This document shows positions 18,257-27,493 of a stretch of DNA of 64,000 bases, piece after piece. The stretch is from positions 4,154,001 to 4,218,000 of the forward strand of contig CP066225.1 of the NCBI GenBank assembly GCA_016350165.1. The letters run 5' to 3'. The position numbers and the translations under genes are program-made. Position 1 is the first letter of the stretch. Each line of letters opens with the position of its first letter. The DNA is from Planctomycetota bacterium. GTDB taxonomy: Bacteria > Planctomycetota > Phycisphaerae > Phycisphaerales > Phycisphaeraceae. Below the pieces are notes generated by a model. The model worked only from the letters and a program-made list of their open reading frames with translations, was not told where the DNA came from and made no database searches.

Positions 18257-18730
18257 TTAGACAAGTTTACCTACTGCCGCAGTATTTTTCTTAAACACAA
18301 GTTCGCCCACATCAGGTCCGCACTGTCTGCAATAATACGTACGTCCTTTCAGCGGTCGGCGATGCCTTGTATGAGCTTTCTCGCAACTGCCACACACTGC
18401 TTTCCATTTACCCTTTGGCATAGTCGCAGCCGAATCACAGCGTTCTGGTCGGGCGCCAATCTCGATACACTTCTGTTTCCATATTGGCCCATGCCCCGCA
18501 TTCGCACCAGCTAACGCATGCGCGATCTCATGCAGCAACGTATCACGAACCGCATCTTCATCATTGTGATTAATCAAATGCACCGACAATTCAATTCGTT
18601 TTGCACTGTAGTTGCACAAACCCAAAGCACGCTTGCGATGATTGAAGCCAAACGTCCACGTAGAACTCAATTCGTGCTCACGCATTAAAGATTCAGCTAG
18701 TGCTTTTGCATCCCAAAGATTCACATTCAC
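18257..18730 (-). CDS. SprT-like zinc metalloprotease domain protein
   Basis: This 157-residue protein contains the HExxH zinc site as LLHEIAHALAG near residue 66 with a third ligand in AGHGPIWKQKC. This is the SprT/SPRTN domain layout. A C-terminal zinc ribbon is visible (CGSCEKAH then YYCRQCG, two CxxC pairs). In eukaryotes SPRTN degrades DNA-protein crosslinks; bacterial SprT-like proteins are little studied. The start is a GTG at 18730 or the GTG at 18724; GGAGTGA lies before the latter. It is transcribed toward the sugar-locus terminator. Confidence 0.85.
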   Translation of the reverse strand: MNVNLWDAKALAESLMREHELSSTWTFGFNHRKRALGLCNYSAKRIELSVHLINHNDEDAVRDTLLHEIAHALAGANAGHGPIWKQKCIEIGARPERCDSAATMPKGKWKAVCGSCEKAHTRHRRPLKGRTYYCRQCGPDVGELVFKKNTAAVGKLV

Positions 18731-18819
18731 TCCGATTAATCAATAACCAATCATTAACATGGTGCCCTAATAAACAGCTTATTTTACAGCAATTTAATCA
18801 GTGATAATATCATTCCCCA

Positions 18820-18846
18820 AAAGAAAAGCCCGCACGAATGCGGGCC
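18820..18846 (-). terminator. Rho-independent terminator of the OmpA-like gene
   Basis: GCCCGCA/TGCGGGC stem with a CGAA loop at 18828-18845; on the - strand it is followed by TTTTCTTTT. Confidence 0.88.
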
Positions 18847-18876
18847 CTTACATCGTCTATTTTATTCGTCAGCTAC

Positions 18877-19746
18877 TTATTTGTAGAAGACTTCTTTATC
18901 TTCCTGTTTTTCAGCTGGCTTTACTGCTGGAACAGCAATCTTGTTAACTGGCTTAGCAATTGGTGCCGCAACAGGTGCCGCTGCAATTGGTTCCTGCATC
19001 ATGACCAAGAAGATTTCAACGCGGCGGTTTGCCTGTGAACCCTTCGCTGCATCATTCAATGCGATTGGACGATACTCGCCATAACCAGAAATATTCATAC
19101 GAGTTGGTGCGATACCAGATTTCTGCAGAACATCTTTAACCGCAATTGCGCGGCCAGCTGAGAGGCCCCAGTTGTCGCCGAATTTAGCTTTATTCGCAGC
19201 GTTTTTCACTGGAACATTATCCGTATGACCAACAACGCGTACTTCGTAAGACATTGCTTCAGCACTGTTCAAAACAACAGCCAATTGCTGCAGTGAACCG
19301 ACTGCGCCACTCTTAACTGTGGTCTTACCCAGGTCGAATGTCAGGTCACTAGCTAAACGTACCATGCCGCTGTCTGCGTCATAGCTCATCAGGCTAGGAT
19401 TACGTGCAGCCAAATTTTCCAACTTATTGCTGAGTGCAACTGGAAGCTGGCTTGATGTGGTTGCCAAATCACGGATGCGTTCCTTGGCTTCAGCCAATGC
19501 TGCTTCCATCTGTGCTTTTTCAGCCAGTGCAGCTTCCAAAGCAGCCTTTGCTTCAAGGTCAACCTTTGGTGCAGCCTGAAGTGCAAGAATTCTTGCGTTG
19601 GCTTCATCTAATCTGCTCTGCAGTTCAATTTGTTGTGCTTCACTCTTACGGTAAAGATTTCGGTACTGGTCTACCTCGCTCTGAGCTGCGCAACCCACTG
19701 AGCCTAACAATATCGCTGCCATTGCTAAACGTGCAAAAGACTTCAT
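18877..19746 (-). CDS. OmpA-family peptidoglycan-binding lipoprotein
   Basis: This 289-residue protein begins with a lipoprotein signal (LLGSVGC lipobox, Cys about residue 19), then a coiled coil of Ala/Glu-rich repeats (about 30-95), then an OmpA C-terminal domain with VRVVGHTDNVPVKN and NRRVEIFLV, the residues that bind diaminopimelate in peptidoglycan. A Pro/Ala-rich tail follows. It probably tethers the outer membrane to the cell wall or is part of an envelope complex like Pal or MotB-related proteins. AAGGA lies 10 bases before the ATG. It is a single-gene unit with its own terminator. Confidence 0.9.
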   Translation of the reverse strand: MKSFARLAMAAILLGSVGCAAQSEVDQYRNLYRKSEAQQIELQSRLDEANARILALQAAPKVDLEAKAALEAALAEKAQMEAALAEAKERIRDLATTSSQLPVALSNKLENLAARNPSLMSYDADSGMVRLASDLTFDLGKTTVKSGAVGSLQQLAVVLNSAEAMSYEVRVVGHTDNVPVKNAANKAKFGDNWGLSAGRAIAVKDVLQKSGIAPTRMNISGYGEYRPIALNDAAKGSQANRRVEIFLVMMQEPIAAAPVAAPIAKPVNKIAVPAVKPAEKQEDKEVFYK

Positions 19747-19932
19747 CGCATCCGTTCCTTTCGTTGCCTATCCGTTGACACCCGCATTGATGTAGATGTT
19801 CATGTTCAAGTTGGCTGGCTGGGTAAATGAGGTAAGCCGCCACCGATTTTTGATTGTACAATAGGTGCAGGAATCTGGAAAATAAAACCTGCTCTTGACG
19901 TGTATAAATATCGGACCTTTGGGCATTAAAAC

Positions 19933-21276
19933 ATGAAATCACAATCAATAACATTAATTCATAGCGCAGCAGTACGAGATGCAGAGTCGATTGACGTGCG
20001 CGAAGCGACTATCGCAGTCGCTGAGGGGCGAATTGTTTGGGTGGGTAAGCGAGGTGAGTTGCCTGATGAATTAAATCAGCAGGTTGTGCAGGAACATACT
20101 TATGACAATATGTTGATAACTCCTGCGCACGTGAATGCTCACGTGCATTTGGATTTGACGCATGTTGGGCCGGTGGAGTTTGGTGGGTGTTTTGGTGATT
20201 GGTTGCGGTCGATCAGAGAGATTCGTATTGAGAAATCGGTGCCGATTAAGGAGGCCGTCGCACAGGGCGTTCGTTTATCTCGTGATTCAGGCGTGGGTTA
20301 TGCTGCAGACATTGCGGGTACAGTTGAAGCATTGGAAGCAAGACGTGAGTTAGGGAATCTGATGCCTTTGGCTGGGGTTTCATATTACGAGTGGTTTGGG
20401 ATTGGTGATTTGGCTGAGCCTCGTGGTGAGACTCAGGAGGCGATCCTGAGACAGCAGCCTTACGAGTCGCAGCTAAAAGGGCATACGAGAGGCATTGTGA
20501 CGGGGATTCAACCACATGCACCGTATTCAACGGGGATGCAGGTCTATAAACGAGCTGCAAAGCTTTCACGTCAAAGAGCTTATAGGCTCAGTACACATTT
20601 GTGCGAATCGGTGCAAGAACTGGAGTTCGTTGCTGAGGGAACAGGACTTTTTGCGGATGCATTAAAGGAATTGGGGATGTGGGCAGAGTCGATCTGGGAG
20701 ACAGGAATCGGGCAGCGACTGCACCCTGTAGATTTCCTGCAAAGACGACTGCAGCGGGGCAGGTGGCTGCTCGCTCACTGTAACTTCATAGATGATAAAC
20801 ATATAGACATTTTGCGTGAGACAGGGACGTCGGTGGCTTATTGTCCGATTGCGTCGGATTACTTTGGGCATACAGGGGAGAAAGATGGGCCGACGTTGAA
20901 GGATGGGGTGGTGAACATGGGCGGGAAGCATCGTTATCGTGAGATGATGATGCGTGGTGTGAATGTTGCGTTGGGTGTGGATTCGATTATTTGTCAGCCG
21001 AAGGATGAGGGACAGGCGATGGGTATCTTGCCACAGATGCGGTACTTATATGAACGAGATGGGATGAGCGGTGTTGAGGATGCGAAGTTGCTGTTGAGGA
21101 TGGGTACGGTGAATGGGATGTTGGCGATGGAGTTGCCTGAGGATGATGTTTTGCTTCGGTCAGGATCGCCTGCACTGTTCTGTGGGGTGGCGTTTAATCC
21201 GGCTGAGAAGACGGATCCGCTGGTGCAGATCATGGAGAGCCGGGCGGGTGCGAAACTGCTTGATTTTACGGGTTAA
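19933..21276 (+). CDS. Amidohydrolase, aminodeoxyfutalosine-deaminase/chlorohydrolase-like
   Basis: This 447-residue protein of the metal-dependent amidohydrolase superfamily shows the expected ligands in order: HVNAHVHLD (HxH), QPHAPYS, STHLCES, LLAHCN and LGVDS with the catalytic Asp. The overall layout is that of the TRZ/ATZ deaminases, which includes aminodeoxyfutalosine deaminase of the futalosine menaquinone route; no other menaquinone gene is nearby, so the substrate is left open. There is no clear ribosome site before the ATG. Codons end in G much more than those of the sugar locus. Confidence 0.8.
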   Translation: MKSQSITLIHSAAVRDAESIDVREATIAVAEGRIVWVGKRGELPDELNQQVVQEHTYDNMLITPAHVNAHVHLDLTHVGPVEFGGCFGDWLRSIREIRIEKSVPIKEAVAQGVRLSRDSGVGYAADIAGTVEALEARRELGNLMPLAGVSYYEWFGIGDLAEPRGETQEAILRQQPYESQLKGHTRGIVTGIQPHAPYSTGMQVYKRAAKLSRQRAYRLSTHLCESVQELEFVAEGTGLFADALKELGMWAESIWETGIGQRLHPVDFLQRRLQRGRWLLAHCNFIDDKHIDILRETGTSVAYCPIASDYFGHTGEKDGPTLKDGVVNMGGKHRYREMMMRGVNVALGVDSIICQPKDEGQAMGILPQMRYLYERDGMSGVEDAKLLLRMGTVNGMLAMELPEDDVLLRSGSPALFCGVAFNPAEKTDPLVQIMESRAGAKLLDFTG

Positions 21277-21621
21277 TCGGTAGTTTTAGCTGTAAGTTCA
21301 TGCTGTTAAGTGGGTTGTGAAATAAGCACGTTTTGGGGTAAAAATCACCGAAAATGGCTGATTTTCCGATAGTTTTGATAAGAAACGGTCTGTTTTTGAT
21401 AAGAAACGGTCTGTTTTTGAGAAGAAATGGACAGTGATTTTGCGTGTTTGTGCGCGCAAAAGCGTCGCGTGCTACTGTTGGCGCAGTAGATAGCGTGGTC
21501 TGTCAGGATGTTTGTGATGGGCAAAATTGATTGGAAACCTGCATCAAAAAGTTTTTCGAGAAGTGAAAAGAATTGATCGCGTGCGCATAGAAATTTGCGC
21601 ACACAGATGGAGATATGCAAA
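21277..21621. other. Intergenic stretch of about 345 bases
   Basis: This stretch holds the tandem repeat listed separately and a region rich in GCGCG and TGCGC words near 21440-21605. No gene or terminator was recognised in it. Confidence 0.5.
21373..21435 (+). repeat. Three tandem 21-base units
   Basis: Two identical copies of a 21-base unit (TTTTGATAAGAAACGGTCTG plus T) are followed by a third with about four changes. It is non-coding by context. Function unknown; it may be a protein-binding array or simple slippage. Confidence 0.8.
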
Positions 21622-22539
21622 GTGGAATCGAACTGCGAATTGAGTTGTATTGGATGTGTGGGTTTCATTGGCTTGGGGATCATGGGGAAGCCGATGGCGG
21701 AGAATCTGATCCGAGCCGGCCATAAGATGTGTGTGTGGAATCGGACGGAGAGTAAGTGCGAGAGTATGGTGGCGATTGGTGCGGATATGTTGCGGAGTCC
21801 GGGTGATGTTGCGGCGCATGGTCCTGATGTGATTTTTATTTGCGTGACGAATACAGAGGATGTGAAGGAGATTCTGTTTAGTGAGAAGGGGATCGCGAAG
21901 AGTGCGAAGCAGGGATTGATTGTAGTGGATCACTCAACGATTGATGCGAAGGAAGCTGCAGGTTTTGCGGATTGTTTGGCAGGGCATGGTGTGAAATATC
22001 TGGATGCACCGGTGAGTGGCGGTGATGTTGGTGCGAAAGCTGGGACGCTTTCGATTATGGTTGGTGGTGATGAAGGGGCCTATCAGACGGTTAGGCCGAT
22101 GCTGGAGGTGATGGGTAAAGAAATTAATTACATGGGTGAGAGTGGCATGGGGCAAGTGACAAAGAGCTGTAATCAGGTGATGGTGTCATGCAATCTGATG
22201 GGTGTGTGTGAAGCAATGATGCTTGCGAAGAAGAGTGGGTTGGATTTGGATAAGATGATCCGTGCGGTGAGTGGTGGTGCGGCTGGTAGTTGGTCGTTGT
22301 CGAATTTGGGCCCAAAGATAAAGGACTCGGATTGGGCGCCGGGATTTATGGTGAAAGATATCTTAAAGGATCTGGGTTTTGTTTCTCATTTGTCGCAGGT
22401 TTCTCACGCACCGCTAACGGGGACAAGTATGGTGGAGACGTTGTTCCAAGTGTTGGCAGCAGAGGGCGAGGGAGAGTTGGGTACGCAGGCGCTTGCGAAG
22501 GTGTATGAGAAGTTGGGCGGGTTTGAGTTTACGAAATAA
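21622..22539 (+). CDS. 3-hydroxyisobutyrate dehydrogenase-family oxidoreductase
   Basis: The NAD(P) motif VGFIGLGIMGKPMAENL opens the protein, DAPVSGGDVGAKAGTLSIMVGG is the family's substrate-binding signature in the middle (near residue 125), and NQVMVSCNLMGVCEAM after it brings the catalytic-region Lys-Asn pair (TKSCNQ). Family members reduce or oxidise beta-hydroxyacids such as 3-hydroxyisobutyrate, tartronate semialdehyde or gluconate derivatives. The start is uncertain: a GTG at 21622 has GGAG 9 bases upstream; ATG 21607 and TTG 21595 are alternatives. Standing alone before a terminator, its partner pathway is not visible. Confidence 0.85.
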   Translation: MESNCELSCIGCVGFIGLGIMGKPMAENLIRAGHKMCVWNRTESKCESMVAIGADMLRSPGDVAAHGPDVIFICVTNTEDVKEILFSEKGIAKSAKQGLIVVDHSTIDAKEAAGFADCLAGHGVKYLDAPVSGGDVGAKAGTLSIMVGGDEGAYQTVRPMLEVMGKEINYMGESGMGQVTKSCNQVMVSCNLMGVCEAMMLAKKSGLDLDKMIRAVSGGAAGSWSLSNLGPKIKDSDWAPGFMVKDILKDLGFVSHLSQVSHAPLTGTSMVETLFQVLAAEGEGELGTQALAKVYEKLGGFEFTK

Positions 22540-22561
22540 AATGTCAGTCTATGTTGAATAG

Positions 22562-22590
22562 AAAAAACGGCTGCAAATACAGCCGTTTTT
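22562..22590. terminator. Bidirectional terminator
   Basis: AAAAACGGCTG and CAGCCGTTTTT form a stem around a 6-base loop between two converging genes, with A and T runs on either side, so it can serve both strands. Confidence 0.9.
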
Positions 22591-22615
22591 CAGTGTCTAA
22601 TTGATGATTAGAGAA

Positions 22616-23386
22616 TTATGATTTGCGGCGGCGAGCAAGTAGTGAGATTGAGGCAAATGAGAGTAGCGCGAGTGATGTTGGTTCTGGGATGGGCACGAGG
22701 TGGAGAGCCATGGTTTCGCCATAGAAAACATCGCTGAAACCGGGAGGGCTCATGTTATCAAGTGTGATGTCGAAAGCGGAGCCATCTTCAAGTGTTGCGG
22801 ATAGAACGACGTCGCCTCGGTCTGGTACGATGAACGGTGTGCCGGGAACGATACCAGCGATGTCAATACCATCTAACTTGAAGTTAGAACCGTAGAGATT
22901 CATGATGGCTCTGGAGTTGATAGAGAAGTAGTCATCAAAGGTGCCGCCGTGGATGTTGAGCGTACTATTGTAGGCATGAAAATCGCTGTTTAGAAAGTGG
23001 CCGCCATGGATATTTACGGTGCTTCCATCGCCAGCATCGAAATTTTCTCCGATCGTTCCACCTGAGATATTAACAATGCTATCTTCGATAGCGAAGAAGT
23101 TATTGCCTATGTTGCCGTCAAATATGTTGATAATGCTTCCACCGAGCGCAGTGAAGTATTGTTCAACAGTACCACCATAGACATTTACGATGCTGCCGCT
23201 GTGTGCTTCGGTGTCTATACCGATGATGCCGGTACCAGAAAGATTGATTGTATCACCTGCAAAAAATGTGCTTGGGACAAAATCGGTTGGATCGTCAATG
23301 TCGTAGACGGCAGCATCTGAAATGGGGTTCAGTGAGAGGGACAGGGCGATCGCGCTAAGCGCGCAGAGAGATTTCATCGTGTTCAT
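22616..23386 (-). CDS. PEP-CTERM-anchored secreted protein with beta-helix-like repeats
   Basis: The 256-residue protein has a signal peptide (ending near SDAA), then at least six repeats of about 20 residues with the pattern S-x-[VI]-N-[VI]-x-G-G-x-[FIV] (residues about 65-175; for example STVNIHGGHF and STLNIHGGTF), which suggests a right-handed beta-helix or solenoid. It ends in the PEP-CTERM sorting signal, PIPEPTSLAL, a hydrophobic stretch and RRRKS. PEP-CTERM signals are handled by exosortase systems tied to exopolysaccharide. The ATG at 23386 is chosen because AGGAAGG lies 5 bases upstream; a TTG at 23416 would be in front of that site. Likely surface or biofilm-matrix protein. Confidence 0.88.
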   Translation of the reverse strand: MNTMKSLCALSAIALSLSLNPISDAAVYDIDDPTDFVPSTFFAGDTINLSGTGIIGIDTEAHSGSIVNVYGGTVEQYFTALGGSIINIFDGNIGNNFFAIEDSIVNISGGTIGENFDAGDGSTVNIHGGHFLNSDFHAYNSTLNIHGGTFDDYFSINSRAIMNLYGSNFKLDGIDIAGIVPGTPFIVPDRGDVVLSATLEDGSAFDITLDNMSPPGFSDVFYGETMALHLVPIPEPTSLALLSFASISLLARRRKS

Positions 23387-23696
23387 CTTTTTCCTTCCTA
23401 CGGGAATGGTATTCAATTAACAAATATTGCGAAATCGTTCGCGATTGCAGCAATGTTAACTGTGGAAGCAAAAAGATTTAAATGTCTTTAGCTAAATTGA
23501 GGGTAAGACGCAGGAGGGGGAGTTTTTTCTGATGTGGCGGGAGTATTGAGTTGGTTTGGGTGTGACTAAAGGGGGTAGGTTGTCTTTATGTTTTCAATGA
23601 TTGGCTGAATGTAGTAAAGTGGGGGTTCAGTGGGTTCAACTGTGCTAGTGCGCTGAAAGTGTATAAAACGCGTTTTGTTGAACAAAGGATTGCGAA

Positions 23697-25544
23697 ATGA
23701 GTCAGGCAGCAGTCGTGCCCACGCCAGATCTAGTTAAAGGTGCGCCCGGAGTTAAGGGACAGCAAAAGGGTGGGGGACGAATCGTTTCGATTGATGTTTT
23801 ACGTGGCTTCATCATTATTATGATGCTGTATGTCAATTCGATTGCTGGCGTACATAAATCGCAGTGGTGGATGGGTCACTTACATTCAGGTGGAATGGGG
23901 ATGGCACTAGCGGACTTTGTGTTTGGTTCGTTCCTGTTTATTACAGGGCTGTCGATCCCGTTTGCTTTTAAGAAACGATTAGCTAATGATGCGCCAGCGA
24001 AGTTGCTTTGGCATATTGGTTTGCGTGTGATTAGTTTACTGATCATCGGCCATTTTATGATGGGATCGTCGATGGATAACATCCGATTCTTTAGTGAATG
24101 GGAGACAGGGTTTAGTGTGTATTGGAATACGCGGCTGTGGCAGATCCTTGTTTTTGTCAGTGTGTTTATGATCTGGCATCACGTGAATGTGACGAGTAAT
24201 GTTGGTAAGAAAATTTCAGCAGCAGTACGTGTTGTTGGTGCGATTGGTTTGGTTTTTGCGTGGTGGTGTTTTACGGTGAAAGATTGGAAGGGCGACGTTG
24301 GGGTTTACTTTGCACCAGGTTGGTACGGCATCGTTGGTTTGATTGGTGCAGCATACCTTGTGACGGCTGTTTTTTACTTGCTGTTCAGAGATAACCGAGT
24401 TGCATTGGTATTTGGTTTGCTGACGCTCTTTAATGTATTTTTTGTGGTGATGGCAACTCATAAAGAATATGAGAACCTGACAAATAAGGCTGCGATTTAC
24501 GTAGCGATTGTGAGTGTGGGGACCATCTATTATGCGATTAGAGGTATGAAGGACGCGTGGGTGGATGCGAAGAAGAAAGGCTCGCATTGGGTGATGCCGA
24601 CACTATTTTCAGGAATGGGTGGCTTGGTAGTGTTGTTTGTTGGGTATATGGCGTTGCTGGTTGTGAAGGGAATGTTTAATGAGACGCCTGCGGATACAGA
24701 TTATGTGATGTGGATGCCTTGGGCAGTTTGGCCTGTGGTGATGGGTGTTCTTGGTGTATGTGCAGTCGGCTGGTTTGCAGTGAATGGTAAGAAAGCACAG
24801 ACCAGTTTAGATCGTGGATTGTTGTGGGGCTTGGGCGCAGTTGTTGCTGGTGCGATTGTTTATGGATGGTGGTGGACAATTGATGCGGGCTGGTTTGTGA
24901 AAACGATTGGCGAAGCAGAGGTGAGTAAGTTGCTGACGATGACGCCGATTATTGGCGATCACGGCGGGCTGGTGCAGCGAGCGTCAGTGAGCACACATGC
25001 GACGTCTTCAGTGCTTGGTTTGATGATGGGTTTGGTCATTGCGGACAATAAGAAGTATCCACGTGAGCTTGATAAGATTACGACGATACTGACGTATGCA
25101 CTAATTTGTGTGGTTTTTGCTCTGATAAGTGCGAAGTGGTATGGGATTCATAAGAACGGTGCGATGCCTGCGTACTCGCTAATTTGTGCAGCGTTCTGCA
25201 TGGTGATGTGGGTGATTTTCTATCTTTGGACGGATGTGAAGGGATGGAAGAAGTGGTCGGTGTTGTTTGTGATGGCTGGTGCGAATCCGCTGACGATGTA
25301 CTTGATTGGCTATCCGGTGAGAGCAGCGTTCTTTATGTTAGATCAATGGACGTGGGCAGGTGGTGAGGGAGCAGTGTTTACGCCGAATGTGTTCAATCGT
25401 GCGGACTTCCCATGGTTTGGCGAATCATTTGATTGGAGTGCATGGCAACCTTGGATCGCAACGACAAAGGTTCTGATTTGGGCATTCTTTACAGCATGGG
25501 TTGTTGGGATGCTTGCGAAGAAAAATGTGAAATTGAAACTCTGA
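23697..25544 (+). CDS. DUF5009/NagX-type membrane acyltransferase-like protein
   Basis: This 615-residue polytopic protein starts with a soluble stretch, then IVSIDVLRGFIIIMMLYVNS, the hallmark of the heparan-alpha-glucosaminide N-acetyltransferase/COG4299 (DUF5009) family, and shows about 11-12 membrane segments. WHIGLRVISLLIIGH is typical of the second region. Family members are thought to move acetyl groups from acetyl-CoA across the membrane onto amino sugars or glycans. AAAGGA lies 8 bases before the ATG. It is followed by a terminator, so it is its own unit. Function as an acyltransferase is by family only. Confidence 0.8.
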   Translation: MSQAAVVPTPDLVKGAPGVKGQQKGGGRIVSIDVLRGFIIIMMLYVNSIAGVHKSQWWMGHLHSGGMGMALADFVFGSFLFITGLSIPFAFKKRLANDAPAKLLWHIGLRVISLLIIGHFMMGSSMDNIRFFSEWETGFSVYWNTRLWQILVFVSVFMIWHHVNVTSNVGKKISAAVRVVGAIGLVFAWWCFTVKDWKGDVGVYFAPGWYGIVGLIGAAYLVTAVFYLLFRDNRVALVFGLLTLFNVFFVVMATHKEYENLTNKAAIYVAIVSVGTIYYAIRGMKDAWVDAKKKGSHWVMPTLFSGMGGLVVLFVGYMALLVVKGMFNETPADTDYVMWMPWAVWPVVMGVLGVCAVGWFAVNGKKAQTSLDRGLLWGLGAVVAGAIVYGWWWTIDAGWFVKTIGEAEVSKLLTMTPIIGDHGGLVQRASVSTHATSSVLGLMMGLVIADNKKYPRELDKITTILTYALICVVFALISAKWYGIHKNGAMPAYSLICAAFCMVMWVIFYLWTDVKGWKKWSVLFVMAGANPLTMYLIGYPVRAAFFMLDQWTWAGGEGAVFTPNVFNRADFPWFGESFDWSAWQPWIATTKVLIWAFFTAWVVGMLAKKNVKLKL

Positions 25545-25576
25545 TTTTAGAATGATTGAATGATGATAAATATGAG

Positions 25577-25606
25577 AAGCTCGTACTGCATGGTTCGAGC
25601 TTTTTT
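25577..25606 (+). terminator. Rho-independent terminator
   Basis: AAGCTCG/CGAGCTT stem with a 12-base loop and a run of Ts, just after the stop of the membrane acyltransferase-like gene; the NUDIX gene on the other strand ends next to it. Confidence 0.85.
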
Positions 25607-26051
25607 ACTTTTTAAGGATTAGATCGAGTTCTTTAAGAGCGTTGTGATTGCTTTTGTATGTAAGACGATCAATTGCTTGCTCATAGGTGAGCCATCGATG
25701 TGTGGTATGTTCGGATGAGAGTGTGATGCGGTGTGTGTCAGTGATGTCGATTCCAAAACAGTGCTCAGGAATGGATTTGATATGTGATGCCCAATTGTGG
25801 TTGAGATTGGAGAAGATAGACGCAGGGATCATACTTTTGGCTTGTAGCGGTATGAATGATTCGGTTGGCGAAATATTTGTTTCTTCTAAGAGTTCACGTG
25901 TTGCTGCTTGAAGAGGCGTTTCAGTGTCTTCGCCACCGCCTGCGATGAATTGGTGAGCGTAGTTGTCAGTACGTTGGAAAACTGCATACATAATCGAATC
26001 CGGCATGCGTTTGAAAGGGATGACGAGGATTTGGTATGGGGCTCGTGGCAT
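25605..26051 (-). CDS. NUDIX hydrolase
   Basis: This protein of about 148 residues carries the NUDIX box with the GGGEDTETPLQAATRE start and REL-LEE helix, which binds Mg2+ and cleaves nucleoside diphosphate-linked compounds. The ATG at 26051 gives MPRAPYQILVIPF, a usual start of the fold; a TTG at 26087 would extend it by 12 residues. Neither has a clear ribosome site, and TACTAT lies 5 bases before the ATG, so the mRNA may be leaderless. Residues near RYLTYEQAIDRL-like helix at the end complete the domain. Substrate unknown. Confidence 0.85.
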   Translation of the reverse strand: MPRAPYQILVIPFKRMPDSIMYAVFQRTDNYAHQFIAGGGEDTETPLQAATRELLEETNISPTESFIPLQAKSMIPASIFSNLNHNWASHIKSIPEHCFGIDITDTHRITLSSEHTTHRWLTYEQAIDRLTYKSNHNALKELDLILKK

Positions 26052-26089
26052 GGAGAATAGTATGGGTTTGCTTGATGTGGAATGCAATG

Positions 26090-26118
26090 AAAAAACCCGA
26101 ACATGATTGCTCGGGTTT
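26090..26118 (-). terminator. Rho-independent terminator of ugd
   Basis: AACCCGA/TCGGGTT stem with a 10-base loop; the - strand copy is followed by a run of Ts. It lies 29 bases after the ugd stop. Confidence 0.85.
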
Positions 26119-26146
26119 GGAGTATTTATAATGGGCTAACCGATGG

Positions 26147-27493
26147 TTAGGCTTTTGATGTTTCTTTTGAGACGACTGCGCGGCCGACTGAGTGGTAGAC
26201 GAAGCCGAACTCACGCATAGTTGAGCGACGGAAGATATTGCGGCCGTCGAAGATGACTGGGGTGGCCATCTTGTCGTTCATTGCTTCGAAGTCTGGGTGC
26301 TTGAACTCAGCCCAGTCGGTGCAGACGATGAGTGCGTCGGCATCGGTGAGCGCTGTCATGGCGTCTTCGGCATAAGTGATCTTGTCACCTAGCACTTCTT
26401 CAGCTGTTTCGTGAGCGACAGGGTCGAAGGCTGTGACGGTTGCACCTTTTTCGAGGAGCTTCTGCATCAAGGTGATTGATGGCGCTTCACGAATGTCGTC
26501 GGTACCTGGCTTGAATGCGATGCCCCAGACAGCGATCTTGAGCTTGGACCAGTCAGCACCATCGAAGTGGCTGTTGATTTTGGTCATGAATGCGTCACGC
26601 TGATCTTGGTTGACCTTGTGGACGGATTCGAGGAGTAGAGCAGGGTGGCCGATGTCTTGACCCATAGAGATCATGGCGAGGACGTCTTTAGGGAAGCATG
26701 AACCGCCGTAACCGAGGCCCGGGTAAAGGAACTGGTTGCCAATGCGCTTGTCAGAACACATGCCGCGACGGACTTCATTGACATCAGCACCGTAAGCTTC
26801 GCAGAGATTTGCGACTTCGTTGATGAAGGAAATCTTGGTAGCGAGCATACAGTTTGAAGCGTACTTCACCATCTCAGCGGATGGGATGTCCATGATGAAG
26901 ATTGGGTTGCCTTGGCGAACGAACGGCTCGTAGAGATCACGCATTTTGTCAGCAGCGTACTTGGTGTGTGCACCGATGACGACACGATCTGGTTTGTTGA
27001 AGTCGTTGATTGCAGCGCCTTCTTTGAGGAACTCGGGGTTCGAGGCCATGTGAAAGGTCTTCTTGGTACGTGAAGCGACGGCTTCCTGTACTTTGATGTT
27101 CGTGCCAACAGGGACAGTTGATTTGACGACAATAATCTTTTCACGTGTGTCGTTGGATGCTTCGATTGCGTCGCCGATGTCTTGGGCGGCTGCGAGTACG
27201 TATTGCAGGTTTGCGCGGCCGTCATCGCCTGAAGGGGTGCCTACAGCGATGAAGATGATCTCAGCGTTTTCGTAGGATGCGGCTTTGTCGGTGGTGAAAT
27301 GGAGGCGGTTGGCTTTGGCATTGCGTTGAATGAGTTCGTCGAGGCCCGGCTCGTAGATTGGGGAGATGCCGTTGTTGAGTTTGTCGATTTTTGACTGATC
27401 AATGTCGAGGCAAGTGACATCGTTGCCTGTGTTTGCAAAGCAGGTTCCGGTGACGAGTCCGACGTATCCTGTGCCGACCATGGTAATCCGCAT
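26147..27493 (-). CDS. ugd: UDP-glucose 6-dehydrogenase
   Basis: The 448-residue protein has the N-terminal NAD motif MVGTGYVGLVTG, the central GYGGSCFPKDV motif with the catalytic Cys near residue 267, and the C-terminal FDGRNIF segment. It oxidises UDP-glucose twice to UDP-glucuronate using two NAD+. This supplies uronic acid for surface or capsular polysaccharide, made elsewhere in the window by the GT2 group. AAGGA lies 9 bases before the ATG, and a small hairpin (AGAGC-GCTCT) sits between it and a TATAAATA-like -10 on the - strand. Length and motifs are normal. Confidence 0.95.
   Translation of the reverse strand: MRITMVGTGYVGLVTGTCFANTGNDVTCLDIDQSKIDKLNNGISPIYEPGLDELIQRNAKANRLHFTTDKAASYENAEIIFIAVGTPSGDDGRANLQYVLAAAQDIGDAIEASNDTREKIIVVKSTVPVGTNIKVQEAVASRTKKTFHMASNPEFLKEGAAINDFNKPDRVVIGAHTKYAADKMRDLYEPFVRQGNPIFIMDIPSAEMVKYASNCMLATKISFINEVANLCEAYGADVNEVRRGMCSDKRIGNQFLYPGLGYGGSCFPKDVLAMISMGQDIGHPALLLESVHKVNQDQRDAFMTKINSHFDGADWSKLKIAVWGIAFKPGTDDIREAPSITLMQKLLEKGATVTAFDPVAHETAEEVLGDKITYAEDAMTALTDADALIVCTDWAEFKHPDFEAMNDKMATPVIFDGRNIFRRSTMREFGFVYHSVGRAVVSKETSKA

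Noticed and set aside
21335-21348. GGGGTAAAAATCAC shared between 21335 and 33125
   Set aside because: A few 14-base matches are expected by chance in a 64-kb window, and the surroundings do not match.
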